From Bugulina stolonifera (taxonomy: Eukaryota > Bryozoa > Gymnolaemata > Cheilostomatida > Bugulidae), in contig OW285194.1 of the NCBI GenBank assembly GCA_935421135.1, forward strand, positions 7,300,376 through 7,364,375: a stretch of 64,000 bases of DNA, in the 5' to 3' direction. Shown here in pieces: positions 43,944-56,640 of this stretch. The notes beneath the pieces were generated by a model. That model saw only the letters and a list, made by a program, of their open reading frames with translations, did no database searches and was not told the DNA's origin. A program made the translations under genes and the position numbers. Numbering within the stretch: position 1 is the stretch's first letter; every line of letters starts with the position of its first letter.

Positions 43944-45270
43944 CTGGAGCAGCTCAATTCACTACAATCACAGGCATCCCACTGACTTTTTGTAGTTTTA
44001 TATTTTATTGAGTTGGATACAATATGTACATTTCAAACTAAATAAAATGTTGTGAACAGAATTATATTTTCGCTTTGATTCAACATAAAACAATTACATT
44101 TGTATCTCATGTAATACAACGGTTGGTTTTGATGATATGGGCAAACGAGATAAGAACACTTCTCTATAATACTGAGCTGAACACTTGGCCCCTTGAAAAT
44201 GGTGAAGAATTATTTTGGCCCTTTTACCAAAACGTTTGGGCTGTAAAGCATCCTTGTAGAGCAGTTTTATATACTCTTGCAAAGTTTGAACTCATTTCAC
44301 TATTTGACCCAAGCTTTTGAAGATAGATACCATGTTCTGCATCATCGGGCGGAGGCTGCATGTTGTGGTACTGCTTTGATATTATTTATTATTCCCTTAG
44401 CGGAAAATCTTTGGTTTTAATTCCATGTACATGCAATTGAAAGTACATATAGTTGTGTATTAACTGTTAAGTAGTCCATCAATACTTCTGACTGTAAATG
44501 GAGCTGCTCTTTTACATAATCCACCACATTTTGTGAATTAGGTAGTCTAGATTCTTATCATAATGTACTATCATATGAATCACCTATAGTTATTATGATC
44601 TTCAATCTTAGCAGACATCGCTCTTAGATTTGGGCCGTACGTTCCTACTTAAAGCTAAATATTTGAAACTTTGAATGCAGTAGCTTAGGGTCCGTTACAA
44701 ACATTAGACCTTAGCTAGCCCCCCCCCTCCATAGTATTCACATTTGATAGAATCTTAATCTATTGGAACTGTTTATAAGCTGTACAATGAAGGGTTCTAC
44801 CGTTGCTGAGAGCAATCTACAGTGTGAATCTGGTTAATCAAGTTCTCAAGTTTGAATCATTATTAACGTTGTGCATCGGATTTTTCTTACCCAGACAGAT
44901 ATTGCTTATTATTTGCATATTATACTTCAGCATCTAACTGGTGTATTGGGACCTCTACTACTAACTACTCGCTGAGTGTTGGGATCTGAATAATGGCTCA
45001 ATATTGTTATAGTACACTGAGAACCAATGTTATACCACAGTATTATACCTGTTATAGGCAATCGCTTGAAACATACCATTTTATCTTCAAGTAATTTTTG
45101 CATTCCAGTACTGTCTTTTATTGATTCTTCATGAGCAAACTTAACAACAGAAGTTACAAAATATAAATTATGGTCAAAATTAATTCTTTATTAGGAAGTG
45201 AGTTTATAGTATTACAAGAAATAGTCGATGAATACAGTATGTATGGCAGTTACAGTCCAGGGAACGCAGT

Positions 45271-45410
45271 TCAGTTACATGGGCTGCAGTAGCCATACCT
45301 ACAGGAACCACATTTGCTTCCAAGTATATTGCAGTCAGTTTGGCATCTTTCAAGTTTGAAGCTTTCATCGCAATGGTACATTCCAGTCTCATGGCACAGT
45401 GTAGGTTTTC
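45271..45410 (-). CDS. Putative terminal exon of a Cys-rich secreted peptide
   Basis: After an acceptor TATCCAG on the minus strand, an open frame of 46 codons ends at TGA. Eight cysteines lie within about 42 residues (TLCHETGMYHC, ERCQTDC, SKCGSCRYGYC, SPCN), suggesting a compact disulphide-knotted secreted peptide. No family is assigned and no signal-peptide exon was located upstream. Coding status rests on the Cys density and splice site alone. Confidence 0.35.
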
Positions 45411-46171
45411 CTGGATAATTAAAACTATAATTGTGCATTAACCTAGCAACTTCTGAACTGGAGGAAAAATAATGCATGTGCACATTTGACTTTTTGACCT
45501 TGCAAAATTTTAGACCTATCTCTGCATAAAACCACCTGACCATAATCTACACTTTTAAGCTGATCTTGACTTGAATTATAGTACAAAAATGCTGGTCATT
45601 GCAATTGTTAAGATATAAATGGCTGTATCTGAAAAACGCCAACCCTGATATTGATTGCAATTTCCGACTGCTAACATCATAAGATTTAACTGATAAATTA
45701 TCAAATTCAAATCTTAATTATGAATTACATTGTACATGGTGTGCTAAGTTTAGTTTTCCAGTAGCTTTTCTAGATGAGTCCAGAAGCACTTTCTATTAAA
45801 ATTTTAAGTTCAAGCGTCTCAAAATTTCATAAGAAAAAGCTAGAGAAGTAAAGTGTTGGTTCTGTCAGCTTCTAAAATGAAAAATTACACATGCTGTAGT
45901 GGCATGGGTATTCCAATCTGAATAGACTGGTAATATTTCAAACTAAGCAGCAACAGTTATTCAGAGTGTTGAAAAGTGTTAATATTTTCTAGGCTATAAC
46001 ACATTAGAGTTCAATTACAAGTGTTGTGATTATTTTGTAGTGTTGCTCTATTCGATCGTTACAAATGACAGAATTGTTAGTACACAGTGGTATATTGATC
46101 AATAATATTATTTATTTCTGTAGTAGTTCATGAGTGCTTGAATTAGCTACCAGAGTAAATATACATGACAA

Positions 46172-46937
46172 TAGGCCTGCAACGATTCACAAAATACTGT
46201 TTCGATTTTTTCGATTCTGCCAATTAACTTTTTCGATTTTTTCGATTCGATACTTCATTGCGCAAAATTAACAGAAAATAAACTAGTGAGGTCAATCAGA
46301 CCAATAACAGTATCTCACAATTTCACTGAAATAATGTAGCTATGTAGTACAACAATAGGCAAGTGTGTTACTGTAACCCCAAGCAGGCAGTGAATGAAGA
46401 CAGTGAGCACAACTATCAATGTTGCTATTTATTTGAATCGTTTACCCTGGCATCATTTACGTTGCAATAGTTCTTCGCAACAGTATTTTAGAACACTGTC
46501 AGTTGTCGTAATTGAGTTGATAATTCCATTTTAAAATCACCAAAACCAGTAGAATGAGTAGATTCCAGAAGTATACCCTTCTAATTGTGTGGAATAATAT
46601 ATCAAATAAAAATTGTATGTTTGGGGCATTTATCTAATTATAGACTAGCTTATATTAGTAATACATGCACATCTTATTAGCACATGATGTATTTTATAGC
46701 TATCTACTTATTGCCAACAAAATTACTAGAAAAAAATTGTGCTTCACTGAGATTTGAACCCATGACCACACGTTTGTAAAGCGAGCGCTCTGCCACCATG
46801 CTATGGTGATAACTTGGAATTCCCAAGACTAAGTATATAGTTAACAAGAATCGAAAATTGAGTGCAATGAATTGATATTGAAAATGCTGCAAATTAGTCG
46901 TATAGAGAATCGTTATCGATTCATCGTTGCAGGCCTA
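46172..46937. mobile_element. hAT MITE with perfect 8-bp duplication
   Basis: Termini TAGGCCTGCAACGAT are perfect 15-bp inverted repeats, flanked by CATGACAA at 46164-46171 and 46938-46945. Both features are hAT hallmarks (TAGG.CTGCAACGAT type). Inside are TTTTTTCGATTC runs and a tRNA-like segment; no transposase. Confidence 0.9.
46741..46805 (-). ncRNA. Degenerate tRNA-like sequence inside the hAT MITE
   Basis: Minus strand shows TAGCATGGTGGCAGAGCG (A-box/D-arm), CTTTACAAA (possible TAC anticodon) and GGGTTCAAATCTC (B-box/T-arm). The acceptor arms do not pair, so it is a tRNA relic or SINE piece, not a working tRNA gene. Confidence 0.5.
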
Positions 46938-47485
46938 CATGACAATGTCAATTTTTATGATAGCCTATAAACAGTGATCTTTCAATGTGTTTGTTCCGTA
47001 GTACATGTAAGTCGATGACATCAGGTACTGTGCTGAGTAATGTGGTTTCCCATGCATTCTAGAGTTGTCATGTATCATCCTAGTTTTAATCACACTAGTA
47101 AGAGTACCTCATCAACTACAATGAAAAGCAGCAAATTGGAGAATTTTCATTCCATGTAGTTTATGATCAGTTGTGGCATTGCATTAATGCATAAAACGAC
47201 AAGCAGAACAGTAATATTGGCATGGCCTTTCATGGGCAAATATAAAAATGTTGAAAACAACCAGCAGTATTTATGGATAAGTCATTGCCCAATTATAGAC
47301 AAAGAATAAAAATAGAATATTAATAATATGCATGAATTTGCCTATCCGACACAATAATTTTGTTGATTAAAATATTTTTTAAGCATAACACACAATAATA
47401 GGATACTTTAATATTATTAGTATGAAAATGCAATTATGCGCATTAACGACGCTACCAATTATATAAATTATTTCGGTGAACTACT

Positions 47486-47809
47486 TTGTGGAGTCACAAA
47501 GTATTAGTTCCATTGTTATCAATTAATAGAGTAATGAGCTTAAATTGTAATACAAATAACTGGGATGATTTACCTACTGCAGTGAGAGTTCATAAAGATG
47601 TTAACTTTTCTATTCTACCTTTTAACACCAGTCAGTGGCTTCTGTTTCACTATCGGCGTTTATGTTTACATCTGCGTAAAAAGCAAGGTTTTTTAAAAAA
47701 AACTTTTGAGAAGAAAGCAAAACTGGGAGTTGAATACTTTAATATGCAGCTAAGAAAAAGAGGAAAATCTATGGATAGACAATCACCACCAAATGAGTTA
47801 CGTAAATAA
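47486..47809 (+). CDS. Hypothetical ORF
   Basis: 107 codons; the part from residue 18 (MSLNCNTNNWDDLPTAVRV) looks protein-like, followed by a basic C-terminus (LHLRKKQGFLKKTFEKKAK). No domain is recognised. It may be a transposon fragment or an isolated exon. Confidence 0.2.
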   Translation: MWSHKVLVPLLSINRVMSLNCNTNNWDDLPTAVRVHKDVNFSILPFNTSQWLLFHYRRLCLHLRKKQGFLKKTFEKKAKLGVEYFNMQLRKRGKSMDRQSPPNELRK

Positions 47810-48018
47810 TGTCATCAGTCATGTTATACTGTTTATCAGTTTCAGTTCTGAGTGCAATATCTCGTATTAGTTTACTAAGTGCAGGCCCGTGGAATTATTG
47901 AAATGCCCAGGCCAGTGTTACAAACCAAAGTGTTACTGTATAACCACTTTGTTTATTTTTTATGGATAGCCAAATGATTTTAACAGGGTAAAACTGGTAA
48001 TTGAAGGATTTAATGCAT

Positions 48019-48065
48019 ATTTGAAGTTGCCCTCTCTCAATATATGAGAGAGGGCAACTTCAAAT
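48019..48065. repeat. Perfect 21-bp-arm hairpin
   Basis: ATTTGAAGTTGCCCTCTCTC and one more base pair with the perfect complement after a 5-nt loop (ATATA). It would form a very stable stem in RNA or a cruciform in DNA. Confidence 0.9.
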
Positions 48066-48276
48066 CATACAATAATTATAGCTGATAAACATGTTGTCAC
48101 AAATATTATACATTCTACATTACTATTGCTTCTAAATGGATAATTTTACCATAATATAAGCCACGGTAGATCGGTTCAGTCTTTATACTGGTAGATAACA
48201 TCTATCCCATTATTCCTTTAGCTTGCCAATTTCCAGAAATAGCTGGTGTTGCATATTCATGCAGGCATGCATATTA

Positions 48277-48524
48277 GGCGTATTCGGATATTGCACCGTG
48301 CAAGCTTATAAATAGCAATCTGCGGCAATAACAATATATTTTATTCAATAATATAGCGCTAGCTATAAAGCAAGGCAAGGCGTGCCTGGCAATAATAATA
48401 TAAAGTATATTCACTTAGCGAGGGGATTTCCCTTCAGAGCAAGCACTAGTCACCTGAACGCTCAAGTTGTATTCGGATAGTTAGACCACTGCTATATGAA
48501 CCAGTACCAGTTTCCGAATACGCC
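48277..48524 (+). mobile_element. Intact MITE, GGCGTATTCGGA termini, TA duplication
   Basis: 12-bp perfect inverted termini with TA at 48275-48276 and 48525-48526, as for Tc1/mariner-type insertion. 248 bp, no coding capacity. Reference copy for 16107-16234, 16282/20878-21108 and 36995-37110. Confidence 0.75.
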
Positions 48525-48529
48525 TATTG

Positions 48530-50260
48530 TCCCCCTATCAAAATTCATACTCTTTCGCCATCCTTGCTATTCATATTTTGCTGAAACGCCTTTGCTATTT
48601 ATTGATGTCTTGCTGCAGTTCGAATCATTGTGTCACACTTACATGTGTTATACTTATGCATGTATAATATTATTATAAATGATTTAATAACTACAACTTG
48701 TCAAATTAAACAAAAATTAGGATATTAAAAGCCAAAAGAGACGTGAGACAACTCCAAAACCTAGGTATAAAATTATTTGTGTTCACCCATTAAAGAAGCT
48801 GAGACAGCCAAACGGTAGCAGACAACTTCAGTTATCTCCAGCTTTTTTTGGAGATGCAAGAAAAAAGCTATTGTGAGTGTACATGTACATTGCAAATCAA
48901 AATTATCTAGCAATACCTTTATCCAAGGGATAATGTTGCATACATCAAACTCAGTTCCTCCCACCATCTCCATAGGGCTGGTGGGTGGGGGGGGGGTGAA
49001 AGCACCCTATCCACTACTCTTTCCAGCATCCATCTACTTCTTGTATGACCTGCTTGCAGATGTTTCTCAGGTTTCGCCATTTAGTTGAAATTTCAGTAAC
49101 TACATCAGACACATTACAATAATGATCATTTTAGAAGTTATCAAAAATAGCATAATGTATTCATTTATCTATATTTACGAAAGTAGTTACCTTCCCGTTG
49201 TTGCTTTTGATGGTCAAGGAGTGACAAATCTTAATTTGAAACAGTTAGTCTGAATCCATAATACAATGTCATAATATTCACGGGCTTTTGTTGTCCTCCC
49301 ATACAATGATCAACATTAAATCAGAGACAAGGCTATTCCTTGCTACAACATGTGCAGCGTTGGTAGAAATGTAACAAAATATTATAATGTGTAGAATGAA
49401 TTCAGTATAGCAATATTGTACAACGAGCTGCAATTTAGGAATTTATTTGCTCATTTAGGTTCATGGTGACATTTACCCTGTTGTTGTTCTTCACAGTTCT
49501 TGAATCCTTATAGTCTGGGCAAAATCTCATCTAGAGAAGTGGTCGACATCGTACGAACTTATGAAGCACTGTACATCATATTCTCATTTACCATAGGCAC
49601 ATTTTAGTTTTCAAGTAATTTAATCTTACCTAAAACAACTTGAAATTGGATTGAGCAAAATTTTAGTCAATAGAATGAGAAAAGTGGGAAGATTGCCAAT
49701 GCAAGCCTCAGTCAGCTGTAACCACCCTGGTCCCGGTGGGTGTATATGCATGCATAGTATGATGGACACATGACTGTATATGAGAACAAAGCTTGTAAAC
49801 TATGACAACAAGGTTGACACCATTATGACAGAAAATATTCGAGATGAGCCATAGAACAATGCTGATTATGATTGCTTTGAAGAAGCATCAATTCATCGGA
49901 TGAGTTTTGTTGAAAGAGATGTTTCAGGTTGGAGTTGTGCTGCACTGTCAATTAACATTGTAAAATTGTTGTGACAGTAGAAAAGTATTGGTGTGGAATT
50001 GGCTCCTTTTAGCTTCTAGATGGACCAGCAGGAGTCAAACACTGCAGACATAAAGAAGGTTTGAATGCTGGGACTTTGTACTAGTCTTGGACTGCGCTGG
50101 GAACAACCTAAGGCCAGTAACGACTGTCTAATACCCTACAGCTATAAGTAAACAGTAAGAGAGTGCATAGTTCCATTAGCAGGAGGTATTTATAGAATAA
50201 CAGCCTACAGACGATTTAAGGCTCAAAACATGTCTTCTACTCACAGTGAAGCTTCCTTTT
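48530..50260. other. No gene recognised
   Basis: AT-rich intergenic sequence with a G run near 48986. Short frames at 48773-49088 show no domain. Confidence 0.4.
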
Positions 50261-50267
50261 CTAAGAT

Positions 50268-50358
50268 TGCCGAGCTGGTGTAGTGGTAATAAGTTCTGTT
50301 CACCGTGTTAGGTGATGAGGTGCTGAGGAGGCCCTGGGTTCAAACCCCGGTCAGGGAC
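50268..50358 (+). ncRNA. tRNA-like SINE head
   Basis: TGGTGTAGTGGTAATAAG fits a pol III A box and GGGTTCAAACCCCGG a B box with a well-paired T-arm. TCACC/GGTGA forms a middle stem. The 5' and 3' ends do not pair as an acceptor, so a tRNA-derived SINE is likelier than a tRNA gene. It stops about 80 bp before the satellite array. Confidence 0.5.
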
Positions 50359-50439
50359 GCAAAAGTCAATAATGCACCCAATTTCTAAAGGCATTATTTC
50401 ATGTAGTATGAGGTAGTAAATATTCATAAGAATATACAG

Positions 50440-53130
50440 TTATACCATTGAAATTTATTTAGGTAGTATATAGTATAGTATATATTAGTGTCTATATGCT
50501 GAAAGATAGTCGGTAGTCAAGATAGCCGATAGTCAACCTGTTTTCTCCATTGAAATTTATTTAGGCAGTATATAGTATAGTATATATTAGTGTCTATATG
50601 CTGAAAGATAGTCGGTAGTCAAGAAAGCCGATAGTCAACCTGTTTTCTCCATTGAAATTTATTTAGGTAGTATATAGTATAGTATATATTAGTGTCTATA
50701 TGCTGAAAGGTAGTCGGTAGTCAAGATAGCCAATAGTCAACCTGCTTTCTCCATTGAAATTTATTTAGGTAGTATATAGTATAGTATATATTAGTGTCTA
50801 TATGCTGGAAGGTAGTCGGTAGTCAAGATAGCCGATAGTCAATCTGCTTTCTCCATTGAAGTTTATTTAGGTAGTGTATAGTATAGTCAATATTAGTGTC
50901 TATATGCAGAAAGGTAGTCGATAGTCATGGGTAGTTGGTAGTCAACCAGCTTTCCCCATTGAGATTTATTTAGGTAGTATATAGTATAGTATATGTTAGT
51001 TTCTATATGCTCAAAGATAGTCGGTAGTCAAGATAGCCGATAGTCAACCTGTTTTCTCCATTGAAATTTATTTAGGTAGTATATAGTATAGTATATACAT
51101 GTATTAGTGTCTATATGCTCAAAGATAGTCGGTAGTCAAGATAGCCGATAGTCAACCTGTTTTCTCCATTGAAATTTATTTAGGTAGTATATAGTATAGT
51201 ATATATTAGTGTCTATATGCTGAAAGATAGTCGGTAGTCAAGATAGCCGATAGTCAACCTGTTTTCTCCATTGAAATTTATTTAGGTAGTATATAGTATA
51301 GTATATATTAGTGTCTATATGCTCAAAGATAGTCGGTAGTCAAGATAGCCGATAGTCAACCTGTTTTCTCCATTGAAATTTATTTAGGTAGTATATAGTA
51401 TAGTATATATTAGTGTCTATATGCTCAAAGATAGTCGGTAGTCAAGATAGCCGATAGTCAACCTGTTTTCTCCATTGAAATTTATTTAGGTAGTATATAG
51501 TATAGTATATATTAGTGTCTATATGCTCAAAGATAGTCGGTAGTCAAGATAGCTGATAGTCAACCTGTTTTCTCCATTGAAATTTATTTAGGTAGTATAT
51601 AGTATAGTATATATTAGTGTCTATATGCTCAAAGATAGTCGGTAGTCAAGATAGCCGATAGTCAACCTGTTTTCTCCATTGAAATTTATTTAGGTAGTAT
51701 ATAGTATAGTATATATTAGTGTCTATATGCTGAAAGATAGTCGGTAGTCAAGATAGCCGATAGTCAACCTGTTTTCTCCATTGAAATTATTTAGGTAGTA
51801 TATAGTATAGTATATATTAGTGTCTATATGCTCAAAGATAGTCGGTAGTCAAGATAGCCGATAGTCAACCTGTTTTCTCCATTGAAATTTATTTAGGTAG
51901 TATATAGTATAGTATATATTAGTGTCTATATGCTCAAAGATAGTCGGTAGTCAAGATAGCCGATAGTCAACCTGTTTTCTCCATTGAAATTTATTTAGGT
52001 AGTATATAGTATAGTATATATTAGTGTCTATATGCTCAAAGATAGTCGGTAGTCAAGATAGCCGATAGTCAACCTATTTTCTCCATTGAAATTTATTTCG
52101 GTAGTATATAGTATAGTATATATTAGTGTCTATATGCTCAAAGATAGTCGGTAGTCAAGATAGCCGATAGTCAACCTGTTTTCTCCATTGAAATTTATTT
52201 AGGTAGTATATAGTATAGTATATATTAGTGTCTATATGCTCAAAGATAGTCGGTAGTCAAGATAGCCGATAGTCAACCTGTTTTCTCCATTGAAATTTAT
52301 TTAGGTAGTATATTGTATAGTATATATTAGTGTCTATATGCTGAAAGATAGTCGGTAGTCAAGATAGCCGATAGTCAACCTGTTTTCTCCATTGAAATTT
52401 ATTTAGGTAGTATATAGTATAGTATATATTAGTGTCTATATGCTGAAAGATAGTCGGTAGTCAAGATAGCCGATAGTCAACCTGTTTTCTCCATTGAAAT
52501 TTATTTAGGTAGTATATAGTATAGTATATATTAGTGTCTATATGCTGAAAGATGGTCGGTAGTCAAGATAGCCGATAGTCAACCTGTTTTCTCCATTGAA
52601 ATTTATTTAGGTAGTATATAGTATAGTATATATTAGTGTCTATATGCTCAAAGATAGTCGGTAGTCAAGATAGCCGATAGTCAACCTGTTTTCTCCATTG
52701 AAATTTATTTAGGTAGTATATAGTATAGTATATATTAGTGTCTATATGCTGAAAGGTAGTCGGTAGTCAAGATAGCCGATAGTCAACCTGCTTTCTCCAT
52801 TGAAATTTATATAGGTAGTATATAGTATAGCATATATTAGTGTCTGTATGCTGGAAGGTAGTCGGTAGTCAAGATAGCCGATAGTCAATTTGCTTTCTCC
52901 ATTGAAGTTTATTTAGGTAGTGTATAGTATAGTCAATATTAGTGTCTATATGCAGAAAGGTAGTCGATAGTCATGGGTAGTTGGTAGTCAACCAGCTTTC
53001 CCCATTGAGATTTATTTAAGTAGTATATAGTATAGTATACGTTAGTTTCTATATGCATACAGGTAGTCGATAGTCATGGGTAGTTGGTAGTCAACCAGCT
53101 TTCCCCATTGAAATTTATTTAGGTAGTATA
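50440..53130. repeat. 102-bp satellite, about 26 copies
   Basis: Unit contains TTGAAATTTATTTAGGTAGT, ATAGTATAGTATATATTAGT, GATAGTCGGTAGTCAAGATA and AGTCAACCTGTTTTCTCC. Central copies are almost identical; edge copies are diverged. A marked variant pair (TATGCAGAAAGGTAGTCGAT, ATGGGTAGTTGGTAGTCAAC) occurs near both ends (about 50905-50960 and 52945-53000). One copy has a 6-bp ACATGT insertion near 51100. Confidence 0.97.
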
Positions 53131-53151
53131 TAAGACAATATATGTTAGTGT

Positions 53152-53343
53152 TTATACACGTAGAGGTAGTCGGTCTTCCTTGTGTAAAGTATACAATGCT
53201 ATTTTTCCGTCTGGTAACCCTTGTCTTCTTCTGTAGCCAGTTCCTTTTCCATCTTGGTCCCGGACAAATAAGGATGTACAACTTGGCGTTTGAACTTCGA
53301 AAATCTTTTCCGGGCCGTAATTGGAATCCTTTCCAGTGTAAAC
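53152..53343 (-). CDS. Possible terminal exon, unknown protein
   Basis: After an acceptor CCACAG, the minus strand reads VYTGKDSNYGPEKIFEVQTP, then CTSLFVRDQDGKGTGYRRR and GLPDGKIALYTLHKED, a composition typical of real protein. The C-terminal residues run into the edge of the 102-bp satellite. No domain recognised. A longer frame gives a hydrophobic start (MLLATFIHFSLC) that could be chance. Confidence 0.3.
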   Translation of the reverse strand, partial: VYTGKDSNYGPEKIFEVQTPSCTSLFVRDQDGKGTGYRRRQGLPDGKIALYTLHKEDRLPLRV

Positions 53344-54550
53344 CTGTGGAGTACATAGGCTGAAATGTATGAATGTAGCTAATAACATCTCCACTCCTAG
53401 CACAGCTGAAATCTTGAAATATAACCATTCTGTTCATTTTCAATGTAAAAAAACTATTTTAAAGATTTCTAGCACTTGAGGTGCGGCCAAGTATTTTTTG
53501 CATGAAACTCTTGATCATACATACATATTTTGATGCAAATTTCTACACCTCACATAGTGCCAGTATTATAGTTCTTGTGGTCAATTGATTTATCGTACAA
53601 GTAAAAATAACAAACATTTGTCAGATCGCCATTGATAAGCTGGAAAATATTGGTTTAGTGTTAGTGCCCATGCGTAATGGTAAACACTGCCCAATTACAA
53701 GTGGTTGTGCTTGGGGGTTTCTATAGTAACCACAGTAACAACAGCTGCACATGGCCAAATAGCAGTTGCTAGTATTACTAGACATAACTAGTAATACTAG
53801 ATAGTTATAATATTATAGTTTAGGATTGCTACTGCTATGATGCCCTAATGGCTATATGAATTGAATTGCGGAAGGTTTATAATATGTTAGACTGGGGCAA
53901 TAAAACAGCTACAACAATGGATAGCTGTTTGTTTTACTGCTGCAAAAAATATCAAAGACACACCAGTTATTCTCTTCGCCATATTAAAGTGGGGAATATG
54001 TGTGAATGTGTTCTGATGTCCTGCATATAGAAAGTTGGTCTCAACATTCACTCAGGGAGAACATGTGTCACTTTTCCTAACAAGTATTCTTCAATATTAA
54101 TCAACAAACCGGCTCTAGCAACTAAAAGTCATCAATACTTCATTACTCTAGGTATTTTGGTATATGTAATACACCTATATTTATATACATGTACAGTAGA
54201 ATAATATACCCATGCATACATCCTTCTACTATATAACATAGGCTACTTGCATTATTAGAGAGCAATATTCAATGAATCATGCTACACGCAATGTCAACAG
54301 GGAACTAGACCAAAAAGTCCTTGGCTCTCAAATTGGCCATGTGTGTTCACAAGTAGTGTAATTTATTTATTGCTTGCTTTTAGTACTGAACATAACTAAT
54401 AATGGTAGGTGAAATAAACTACATAAGAATGTTACATTTTGTTGTTAAATTGCAAACTATTGATGTTTTAAGTGAATTACATATTATTGCTACACAAGTA
54501 TAATATGTGGTCGTTGCTCTATATTTAAAGTGTGATCAAATTGTCAATAG

Positions 54551-54668
54551 ATTCGGCAAACCAAAAGAAAACATAAACTCGCCAAGTCCATCAGAAAGAG
54601 TGCATGCTGAAAGTCCTGTGTCACCTCACCATAGACAAGCATTACTTGCAAATTTGAAGACTAAATAA
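54551..54668 (+). CDS. Possible terminal exon, unknown protein
   Basis: After GTCAATAG, a frame of 38 codons reads FGKPKENINSPSPSERVHAE and SPHHRQALLANLKTK to a TAA, with AATAAA overlapping the stop region. Ser/Pro-rich and charged, unlike the surrounding AT-rich translation. No upstream exon was found. Confidence 0.25.
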
Positions 54669-54759
54669 ATTTATATAAAACGATCAGACAAAACCATAAC
54701 CATGCTCACTTAGAAAGTTGCTTACAAACACTACCAGTTAAAACAAGTAGCTCACGACA

Positions 54760-55510
54760 CTTTCTAGGGTAAGCAATTAATCAGCACATTTTTATTATGG
54801 TTAATCATGATAAAATAATACTTCGACTTTTGCTGCCAGAGGTATGATTGTAACATTACTGCCAGATTATTACACCAGGAATGCGGAACAGAATCATAGT
54901 TGTGTGCATCGTTTGTGCTACACAATGTACATCATGTACACCTAGATGTGTGTTTTGTAAAAGTGGAGTGACCTAGAGTAATATGCAAGAGTAGACTATT
55001 ATATTTGTTCTATAAATACCTGGTTGGAGGCAGATACAGCGAGTTTTCCTTGAGATCCAGAGTGGTGTTAATGGCTTGTACATGTACATGTAGTTGTAGC
55101 AGAAGACTAGTTTAGCAATGAATACCAGTTATATAGACAGTACTTCCATCATGACTGACTAGGTTGTGCTCATAGTTCACTATGCCTATCTTGCAAGCCA
55201 CATAATATTCTATAACACAGCTGGTTTGCTTACATGTAGTTGTACAGCTGTGTACCCTACCATTAGGTGTTGTATTTCATGTACACCCTTTGTATCTAAC
55301 ATATAATTAAAGGATTAGTAGTTGTTAGTGAAATACATTATTAGGTTTCCATATCTTATCAGTAAACAATCTGTATTTGTTAGACACCATGTTGTATGGA
55401 ACTATTATCTCATCTGTTAACATAATATTGGTTTTGTAGCACTGATTTCAGCTATCCTTGGTCCACATACGTGTATTATGTCTTCAGTCAGGCAGAGATT
55501 CAAACATTCA
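54760..55510. repeat. Large inverted repeat, left arm
   Basis: Pairs inversely with about 56760-57495, roughly 85-90% similar by eye. Landmarks include CTAGGGTAAGCAATTAATCAGC, GGAATGCGGAACAG, ACCTGGTTGGAGGCAGATAC and CAGTACTTCCATCATGACTG. No ORF spans it. Confidence 0.85.
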
Positions 55511-55675
55511 AATATTCAACTATGTATCATATAGCTAAAGAGCTGTGTGTACCGTCTGTTTAAATCAGCAATTACATAAGTCTTTTTGAAAGCATCTGCT
55601 TTTCAGGTACATGGTTAATATGTTATGCCATACACATTTGTAATATCAATAAACCTTTCGTATTCACCTTGTTAA

Positions 55676-56427
55676 AGGTGGACTGTACTGAAAATTTCAG
55701 AATGTTTGTCACCAAATTAACTATGTTAGTATTACTTGATACCTATACAAACATATCTAAACTGTTTTAGTAGTAGTTAATAGATGCTAAACTGCAAAAA
55801 AATAACCCCAAAATTTCTAAACTAACCATAGTGATGTCAGCTTTAGGAGTTATCTCCACCTAGTTTTATGTCAATTCTCAAAACTTTTTCTTTCATTATC
55901 TCAACTCTGACACACTATATAGCTAAAATATTTAGTTGTCACGACTGCTTTAGTAGAAATACAGTGTTCATTCAATAAAAGAGATATTAGTAATTATAGT
56001 ACTACATACTACAGGTTCAACACACCAGTCTAATGCATTGGCTTGTTATTCATGAAATAAACAAGTAGCCTGTATTGACTAATCAAATTGTGAACTCAAA
56101 GTCATTTGATAATTTTTTTCAACAAATTGTACTTTTTATTGTCTAGGAATATTAACTAGCATTTGTTCTACATACCCATTTTTTCGTTTTGTGATATTCC
56201 TAGTACAACAAGGAGAAAATCTCAATTAAAATTTTCGATTTATAATAATACAATGCGTGGTCTGGCATTCACTCCCTGCAATGATGTATTTCACTAGTTT
56301 TAGCAGAGCTGGGTACCATGATGACATCATATAGCCCAGCTGGTATTGTGCTAACTGGTTCAGCTGCTACTAGGCTTTCTAATGGTGTATTCAACTCATA
56401 GTATCAAAATTTCAGTACAGTCCACCT
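55676..56427. mobile_element. piggyBac-like MITE with TTAA duplication
   Basis: TTAA at 55672-55675 and 56428-56431 flank perfect inverted termini AGGTGGACTGTACTGAAA. 752 bp without transposase. It lies in the spacer of the large inverted repeat. Confidence 0.75.
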
Positions 56428-56499
56428 TTAAGTAGCCAAGCAGAGCTTCTTAACTACACGCAGCTCTTCCCAGCACTAACTCCCTGACTAAAGAGATAA

Positions 56500-56640
56500 C
56501 ACATGCATGTGGACCAAGGATAGCAGAAATCAGTGCTACAAAACCAATGAGATAATTTAGCTTCATACAACATGGTGTCTCACAAACACAGATTGTTTAC
56601 TGATAAGAGATGGAAACCTCCCTCCCACAAAATACAGGCA
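56500..56640. repeat. Third, partial copy of the inverted-repeat unit
   Basis: GTGGACCAAGGATAGCAGAA, CATACAACATGGTGTCTCAC and TGTTTACTGATAAGAGATGG match the start of the right arm at 56790-56930 in the same orientation, and the left arm in inverse. So part of the arm exists three times. Confidence 0.75.

Noticed and set aside
44075..44320. 81-codon + ORF and overlapping 62-codon - ORF
   Set aside because: Both are open but neither shows a recognisable motif or splice context.
50268..50358. Functional tRNA gene
   Set aside because: A and B boxes are good, but the acceptor ends do not pair and the anticodon arm has a wrong loop size.
50440..53130. CRISPR or gene cluster explanation for regular repeats
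   Set aside because: The 102-bp units abut with no unique spacers and have no coding frame; it is a satellite.
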